NCBI GenBank assembly: GCA_009773755.1
Contig: WSZJ01000024.1
Span: forward strand, 1-34,950
From: Planctomycetota bacterium
GTDB lineage: Bacteria > Planctomycetota > MHYJ01 > WSZJ01
Reading direction: 5' to 3'
Length of the DNA stretch: 34,950 nucleotides
Below, one piece after another: positions 30,645-34,950 of this stretch. Within the stretch, counting starts at the first letter, position 1. Every line of letters begins with the position of its first letter. Below the pieces are notes generated by a model. That model did no database searches, had not been told where the DNA came from, and saw nothing but the letters and a program-made list of their open reading frames with translations. A program made the translations under genes and the position numbers.

Positions 30645-31010
30645 GTGACGGTTCGATTCCTGCTCGACGAACACATCTCGCCGCGCGTGGCGGCCGGCCT
30701 CAAGCGCGCGGGGATCGATGCCGTGACGGCGATCGAAGCGGGGCTCGGGAGATCCGACGATGAGGCGCTCCTTGCCGCCGCGTGGACCCTCGGCCGTGTC
30801 GTCGTCACGTACAATACCGCGGACTTTGCGCCGCTGCTTGCATCGCGAAACGCAGCCGGCGCTCACGGGCCGGGTATCGTGTTCGTCTCGGCGAAACCCC
30901 TCGCACCCGATCTGGTCGGGGCGCTCGTGAAGTCGCTCGCATGCCTGGCTGAGAAGATCCATAACGGGGAGGTGGATGTGAGCTGCGGCGTTTTCCTCGA
31001 AAGGAAGTGA
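30645..31010 (+). CDS. DUF5615 PIN-like toxin
   Basis: The 121-residue protein starts at GTG 30645 with VRFLLDEHISPRVAAGLKRAGIDAV, the LLDEH motif of DUF5615 PIN-like proteins. SDDEALLAAAWTLGRVVVTYNTADFAPLL carries the remaining conserved acidic residues. Family members are predicted metal-dependent RNases acting as type II toxins with DUF433 partners. The middle aspartate common in the family's T-x-D-x-DF motif is Asn-Thr-Ala-Asp-Phe here, a small deviation that need not abolish activity. It follows the antitoxin by three bases, and its stop is six bases before the next start. Confidence 0.85.
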   Translation: MTVRFLLDEHISPRVAAGLKRAGIDAVTAIEAGLGRSDDEALLAAAWTLGRVVVTYNTADFAPLLASRNAAGAHGPGIVFVSAKPLAPDLVGALVKSLACLAEKIHNGEVDVSCGVFLERK

Positions 31011-31016
31011 GGGAGA

Positions 31017-31556
31017 GTGGGAATCGAGACGCCAGACGAAGAAATCCCCGAGCTTCTTGCGGAATTGAGAAGGCTCGAATCCCTTCCCCCCGTGGGCTCC
31101 TTGAATGGGGACCGAACCCGCTCGGGGATGGCTCTCATGAAGGAGTACCTGAGGCGCGTGGCAATCTGGAGAAGGCTCCTGGGAAACTTCGACGGCGATC
31201 CCTTCGCAGATCTGGCCGGATTGATCCGGCCGGAACTGAAGTTGCCTGCAGGCGCCACGAAACGGCTTGAGGCCCTCGGCACTATGTTCGCGCGGCCGAG
31301 GATTCTGAGAGGACACCTTCGCTGGACGCTATTGCGCGTCCAGGGGGGAGTTCCTGCCGGGGGTGCTGGGCCTCCATTTGAGCCGCTCATTATCGCGATG
31401 GAACGTGGTAATTCGATTTCATCTGAGCACGGATTTGCACTGGTCGACACCGGTATGCTTCCGTTGATTAAGCACCGCTGGGCCGACATGGAAGGGGCGG
31501 TACCGCTGCCGGACTTGTCCTGGTCACACCTGGACCAGATGGACGTCAGGAAGTAA
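31017..31556 (+). CDS. Hypothetical protein, possible third gene of the toxin-antitoxin operon
   Basis: The 179-residue product starts at GTG 31017, six bases after the DUF5615 stop, with GAGGGAGA just upstream. The N-terminal half is charged and helical (EEIPELLAELRRLE; LMKEYLRRVAIWRRLLGNFDGD). The C-terminal half contains PFEPLIIAMERGNSISSEHGFALVDTG, which faintly recalls small immunity-type proteins; I do not recognise the family. Parts of it (about 31380-31470) are less GC-rich than neighbouring genes. It stops five bases before the kinase gene. Position suggests co-transcription with the toxin pair, but nothing shows a functional link. Confidence 0.65.
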   Translation: MGIETPDEEIPELLAELRRLESLPPVGSLNGDRTRSGMALMKEYLRRVAIWRRLLGNFDGDPFADLAGLIRPELKLPAGATKRLEALGTMFARPRILRGHLRWTLLRVQGGVPAGGAGPPFEPLIIAMERGNSISSEHGFALVDTGMLPLIKHRWADMEGAVPLPDLSWSHLDQMDVRK

Positions 31557-31561
31557 CCGCC

Positions 31562-32476
31562 ATGCCCGACCCCTGGCTGGCCGACATCTCAATCGACGCG
31601 GTGCTCGCTCGCTCGTTGATCGAAGCGCAGTTCCTGGAGTTCGCCCCCGCTCGCGTCGAGCCATTCAGCGAAGGCTGGGACAACGCGGCGTTCCTCGTGA
31701 ACGACACGCTGGTGTTCCGCTTTCCCCGGCGGAAAGTGGCGGTGCCGCTTCTCCAGCGGGAATCGCGGCAGTTGCCGGAGATTGCGAAGCGGCTGCCTGT
31801 GGCGGTGCCTGCGGCGGAGTGGATCGGTGCGGCGACGGAGGCGTATCCGCATCCCTTTGCCGGGTACCGGCTGTTGCCGGGACGGACGGCCGATCGCGCG
31901 GACATCGGCGACGCGGCGCGCGCTGGGATTGCGCCGGTGCTCGGGAGATTCCTGGCGGCGCTGCACGCCATTCCGGTGGCGGAAGTGGAAGCTCTCGGCG
32001 CGATCGGCGACGATATCGGGCGGCTGGATTTCGCGAAGAGGGGGCCGAAGGACCTGGAGAGGCTTGCGAAGCTCGAGGCCCAGGGGGCGGTGGACGCGGC
32101 GCTTGCGGGGAAGCTGCGGCGCGTCGTCGAAGATTGGCCTTCAATCGCAAAGGCGCCGCGCGCGTCCCTGGTGCACGGCGACCTGTACTCGCGGCATCTC
32201 CTAGTCGACGGCGGCGCGCTGTCCGGCGTGATCGACTGGGGAGACATGCACCTGAACGACCCGGGCATCGACCTTACGATCGGATTCCTGTTTTTCCCGC
32301 CGGCTTCGCGCGGAACATTTTTCACCGCGTACGGCGAAGTCAGCGACGCGACGCTGCGCCTCGCCCGCTACCGCGCCGTTTCGCATTCGATCGCCGTGCT
32401 CCCCTACGCGCTTCAAACCAGGGACCCGGCGCTCGAACGCGAGACGCGGAAAGCGCTCGCCTGGGCCGCCCGATGA
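31562..32476 (+). CDS. APH-family phosphotransferase (aminoglycoside/choline kinase-like fold)
   Basis: The 304-residue protein has a kinase-like N-lobe (FSEGWDNAAFLVNDTLVFRFPRRKVAVPLLQRE, with the likely ATP lysine in RRK). The catalytic loop is LVHGDLYSRHLLVD and the metal-binding segment VIDWGDMHLNDPGIDLT. The usual HGDxxxxN asparagine is His here, as I recall for one APH subfamily. Substrate cannot be inferred: relatives phosphorylate aminoglycosides, macrolides, sugars or choline. It starts at ATG 31562, five bases after the previous gene, and may be co-transcribed with it; a resistance role is not implied. Confidence 0.87.
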   Translation: MPDPWLADISIDAVLARSLIEAQFLEFAPARVEPFSEGWDNAAFLVNDTLVFRFPRRKVAVPLLQRESRQLPEIAKRLPVAVPAAEWIGAATEAYPHPFAGYRLLPGRTADRADIGDAARAGIAPVLGRFLAALHAIPVAEVEALGAIGDDIGRLDFAKRGPKDLERLAKLEAQGAVDAALAGKLRRVVEDWPSIAKAPRASLVHGDLYSRHLLVDGGALSGVIDWGDMHLNDPGIDLTIGFLFFPPASRGTFFTAYGEVSDATLRLARYRAVSHSIAVLPYALQTRDPALERETRKALAWAAR

Positions 32477-32525
32477 TTTCGCGCCGTGCTTGACTCTGCG
32501 CGCCTCCCGCCGCTAGGTTGCGCGC

Positions 32526-33167
32526 GTGGCGGAAGCAGACGCGACGGGCGGCGAGGGTAGCGCGGGCGCGGCGACTCGCGTGACCCCGTGGCTGTACGCC
32601 GTGTTCTTCGTCTCCGGTTTCGCGGCGCTCGTCTACCAGATCGCCTGGCAGCGCGCGCTCTTCACCGTCGTCGGCATCAACGTCGAAACCGTCACGATCG
32701 TCGTCTCGGCGTTCATGCTCGGTCTCGGCGCCGGCGCGCTCGCGGGCGGCGCCCTGTCGCGCGACCCGCGGCGGCCGGCGATCGCCTTCTTCGCCGCCGC
32801 GGAAATCGGGATCGGCCTCTTCGGCTTCGCATCCCTCCCGCTCATCGACGCCGCGGGCCGCGCGTGCGACTCGCTGCCCGACGCCGCTTCCGCCGCGCTC
32901 GTCTTCGCGCTCCTCCTCTTTCCGACCGTCCTCATGGGCGCCACGCTTCCCCTCCTCGTCGCCCACGCCGTGCGCGCGGACCGCAACGTGGGCCGCGCCG
33001 TCGGCGCGCTCTACGGGGTGAACACGCTCGGGTCGGCGATCGCGGCGATCGCGGCCACGCTTCTGCTCCTGGGGGAACTGGGGATTTCCGGAAGCGTCCA
33101 TCTCGCGGCCGCGGCGAATCTCGCGGTGGGAGCGGCGGGGCTGGTGCTCTGGCGGACCGGGCGATGA
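32526..33167 (+). CDS. Membrane protein resembling the N-terminal half of fused MFS/spermidine-synthase proteins
   Basis: The 213-residue protein starts at GTG 32526. It has about six transmembrane helices, opening with FFVSGFAALVYQIAWQRALFTVVG, the hallmark of the membrane domain fused to spermidine-synthase-like domains. GLGAGALAGGALSRDPRRP and GATLPLLVAHAVRADRNVGRAVGALYGVNTLGSAIAA are also typical. No methyltransferase-like domain follows: the protein stops at TGA 33165-33167, overlapping the next gene by four bases (ATGA). It therefore looks like one half of a split protein or a truncated paralogue of its neighbour. Confidence 0.82.
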   Translation: MAEADATGGEGSAGAATRVTPWLYAVFFVSGFAALVYQIAWQRALFTVVGINVETVTIVVSAFMLGLGAGALAGGALSRDPRRPAIAFFAAAEIGIGLFGFASLPLIDAAGRACDSLPDAASAALVFALLLFPTVLMGATLPLLVAHAVRADRNVGRAVGALYGVNTLGSAIAAIAATLLLLGELGISGSVHLAAAANLAVGAAGLVLWRTGR

Positions 33168-34699
33168 GCTTCGCGCTGGCGTGGGTGATCGCGTTCGTCT
33201 CGGGATTCGTCGCGCTGTCGTGCGAGATTCTGTGGTACCGCGCGTACTCGGTCGGGTCGGGAGGGGCGCCGCCCGCGTTCGGGATGATGCTGGGGTTCTA
33301 CCTGCTGGGGATCGCGGCGGGGGCGGCCGCGGCGCGGCGAGTCTGCCGCGGGGCGGCAACAAGCGCCGGCGACGCGCGATTCCTGGGTCCCCTGGGGGCG
33401 TTCGTGCTCGCCGCGAATGCGGTTTCATTTCTCGTCGTGCCCTTGCTTGCGCGGATTGTGACGGTCGCGCCCTGGCAGGCCTCGCTCCCGCTGGTCGCCC
33501 TCGCCGCCGGCTCACTCGGCGCCATTCTGCCGCTCGCCTCTCATTTCGGCGTCGCGCCGGACGACCGCGCGGGGTGGCGCGTCTCGTGGATTTTCGCGGG
33601 GAACATCGCGGGCGCGACGATCGGCACGCTTCTCACCGGCTACGTCCTCATGGACCTGTGGCCCCTCCCCGTTCTTGCGCTTCTCATGGTCGTTTTCGGC
33701 TGCGCCGCCGCCGCCGTGGTCTTCGCGCGTTCGTCGCTTCCGCTCCCGAATCGCCTGGCGTCGCTGGCGGCCTGCGCCGTCTGCGCCATCGCGGCAGTCG
33801 CCGCCCGCGGCGCGCTCTTCGACGGCCTCTGGGAGCGGCTGACGTTCCGGCGCGAATTTGCGGCGGGGAAGCGCTTCGTCCAGGTGAAGGAGAATCGCAA
33901 CGACGTGATCTGCGTGGCGGCGGACCTGCGGGTGTACGGTGGCGGGCTGTACGACGGGGCGCTGAACACGAGCCTGCGGGACGACGTGAACAATGTGTGG
34001 CGGGCGTACGGGCTGGCGGCGTACTTGAAGGAGCCGCGGGATGTGCTGGTGATCGGGATGTCGGGGGGCGCGTGGTCGCAGGTGATCGCGCATCTGCCGG
34101 GCGTGGAACGCGTGACGATCGTCGAGATCAATCCGGGGTATCTCGACGTCATCGCGGCGCACCCGCAGGTCTCGGGGCTCCTCCGCAACCCGAAGGTCGA
34201 CATCGCCATCGACGACGGCCGCCGCTGGCTCCGGCGCCACCCGGACCGGAAGTTCGACCTGATCGTCCAGAACACGTCGCAGCACTGGCGCGCCCACAGC
34301 ACGCACCTGCTGTCGCGCGAGCATCTCGAGCTGGCGAAGAGCCGCCTGCTGCCCGGCGGGCACTTCTATTTCAACACGACCGAGTCCCCCGATGTCCTGA
34401 TGACGGGTCTCGCGGTGTTTCCGCACGCCGTGCTGCTCTGGAATTTCATGCTGGCGAGCGAGGCTCCCCTGATCGCGGACGAAGCGCGCTTCAGGCCGAC
34501 TCTGCGCTCTTTCGAGATCGAAGGCCGCCCGGTCTGGGATTTTGCGAGGGAGTCGGAGGAGACGGCGTTCGAGGCGGCCGTGGGGAAGTGCCTGCACTCT
34601 GCCCCCCGGGACAGCATTCGGTCCGCGTTGCGAGGTTCGACGGTGATCACGGACGACAACATGGCCAGCGAGTGGGCTACCCGAGTCGACGGTAGGTGA
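33164..34699 (+). CDS. Membrane-anchored spermidine-synthase-like protein
   Basis: The 511-residue protein starts at ATG 33164 within the previous gene's stop. Residues 1-220 again form about six membrane helices, opening with FVSGFVALSCEILWYRAYSVG, so it is paralogous to the preceding protein. The cytoplasmic C-terminal half is a spermidine-synthase-like Rossmann domain (DVLVIGMSGGAWSQVIAHLPGVERVTIVEINP; DDGRRWLRR; DLIVQNTSQHWRAH). The motif-I GGGDG of true synthases reads GMSGG, and the catalytic DSSDP-type loop reads QNTSQHW, so it is probably not an aminopropyltransferase. The substrate is unknown. Its 3' end overlaps the minus-strand polymerase gene by 23 bases. Confidence 0.85.
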   Translation: MSFALAWVIAFVSGFVALSCEILWYRAYSVGSGGAPPAFGMMLGFYLLGIAAGAAAARRVCRGAATSAGDARFLGPLGAFVLAANAVSFLVVPLLARIVTVAPWQASLPLVALAAGSLGAILPLASHFGVAPDDRAGWRVSWIFAGNIAGATIGTLLTGYVLMDLWPLPVLALLMVVFGCAAAAVVFARSSLPLPNRLASLAACAVCAIAAVAARGALFDGLWERLTFRREFAAGKRFVQVKENRNDVICVAADLRVYGGGLYDGALNTSLRDDVNNVWRAYGLAAYLKEPRDVLVIGMSGGAWSQVIAHLPGVERVTIVEINPGYLDVIAAHPQVSGLLRNPKVDIAIDDGRRWLRRHPDRKFDLIVQNTSQHWRAHSTHLLSREHLELAKSRLLPGGHFYFNTTESPDVLMTGLAVFPHAVLLWNFMLASEAPLIADEARFRPTLRSFEIEGRPVWDFARESEETAFEAAVGKCLHSAPRDSIRSALRGSTVITDDNMASEWATRVDGR

Positions 34700-34950
34700 C
34701 TGCCGAGGCGCCGAACTTCGCCCGCACGCGGTCGACCGCGGCGACGAGCGCATGTTTTTTTTTCGAATCGGGGGCTTCGCCGAACAGGCCCGGCTGCACG
34801 TCCGCGGCGCCGAGGCGGGCGAAGGAGACGGCGATGGTGCGGACGCGGACGCGGCGCTGGAGGGCGAGGGCGAGCAGGTCGAGCACGGGCGGGATGAGGT
34901 CGGGGTCGAGGTCGGACGGCGCCGCCAGCAGCCGCTGCCGCGTCGCGCGG
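34677..34950 (-). CDS. C-terminal part of a Y-family DNA polymerase (DinB-like), partial at right edge
   Basis: The minus-strand frame is open from the window edge to a TAG at 34679-34677, about 90 residues. It reads RQRLLAAPSDLDPDLIPPVLDL LALALQRRVRVRTIAVSFARLG, then VQPGLFGEAPDSKKKHALVAAVDRVRAKFGASAVTYRRLG. This matches the little-finger domain and C-terminus of DinB/Pol IV-type enzymes (QPGLF, the final RFG-like segment). The catalytic palm is outside the window. A second error-prone-type polymerase gene, dnaE2-like, lies 4.8 kb away on the same strand, but six plus-strand genes separate them, so they do not form an imuB-dnaE2 operon here. Confidence 0.8.
   Translation of the reverse strand, partial: RATRQRLLAAPSDLDPDLIPPVLDLLALALQRRVRVRTIAVSFARLGAADVQPGLFGEAPDSKKKHALVAAVDRVRAKFGASAVTYRRLG

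Noticed and set aside
26663..34950. ImuA-ImuB-DnaE2 SOS cassette
   Set aside because: The Y-family polymerase fragment at the right edge is 4.8 kb from dnaE with plus-strand genes between, and its ending resembles DinB more than ImuB; no LexA box was recognised.

Overview
The window is GC-rich, gene-dense bacterial chromosome. It is dominated by the transcription/translation locus tRNA-Thr, tuf, rpmG, tRNA-Trp, secE, nusG, rplK, rplA, rplJ, rplL, rpoB, rpoC, rpsL, rpsG (about 7.67-22.31 kb). The source looks like an uncultured Planctomycetota or close relative. The clues are an EF-Tu with an unusual switch I (KIVTI instead of RGITI) and a GHIDHGKT P-loop, as I recall from planctomycete EF-Tu; a SecE with an N-terminal extension carrying extra membrane segments; and a GldA / ABC-2 permease-GldG fusion / DUF4340 operon. 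This assignment is from memory and not certain.

Left part (1-7.6 kb): the tail of an unknown acidic, proline-rich protein; an ABC export operon (ATPase, permease fused to a GldG-like domain, DUF4340 protein) overlapped by a PF10023-type lipoprotein aminopeptidase; and a convergent corA. The permease-GldG gene is broken near 2659 by a frameshift that also removes a conserved stretch.

Centre (7.6-22.3 kb): a good sigma70-like promoter and a terminator-like hairpin precede tRNA-Thr. The ribosomal/RNA polymerase genes follow, all on the + strand, ending at a strong intrinsic terminator after rpsG; fusA is not here. Several gaps between these genes hold repeated or palindromic elements. Two are long hairpins whose arms are themselves short tandem repeats (nusG-rplK and rpoC-rpsL).

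Right part (22.3-34.95 kb): a PAS-GGDEF diguanylate cyclase; a minus-strand pair of exported proteins of unknown function; L-2-hydroxyglutarate oxidase; a hypothetical protein; a DnaE-type polymerase; a DUF433/DUF5615 toxin-antitoxin pair with a possible third gene; an APH-family kinase; two overlapping spermidine-synthase-like membrane proteins; and the C-terminus of a Y-family DNA polymerase.

The most interesting signal is a palindrome with tandem-repeat arms inserted in frame in dnaE, 21 residues after the catalytic DIDIDF motif. It has the same architecture as the two intergenic hairpins in the ribosomal operon, although the repeat units differ. This suggests a class of dispersed elements that can also be tolerated inside protein genes, comparable to the Rickettsia palindromic elements.
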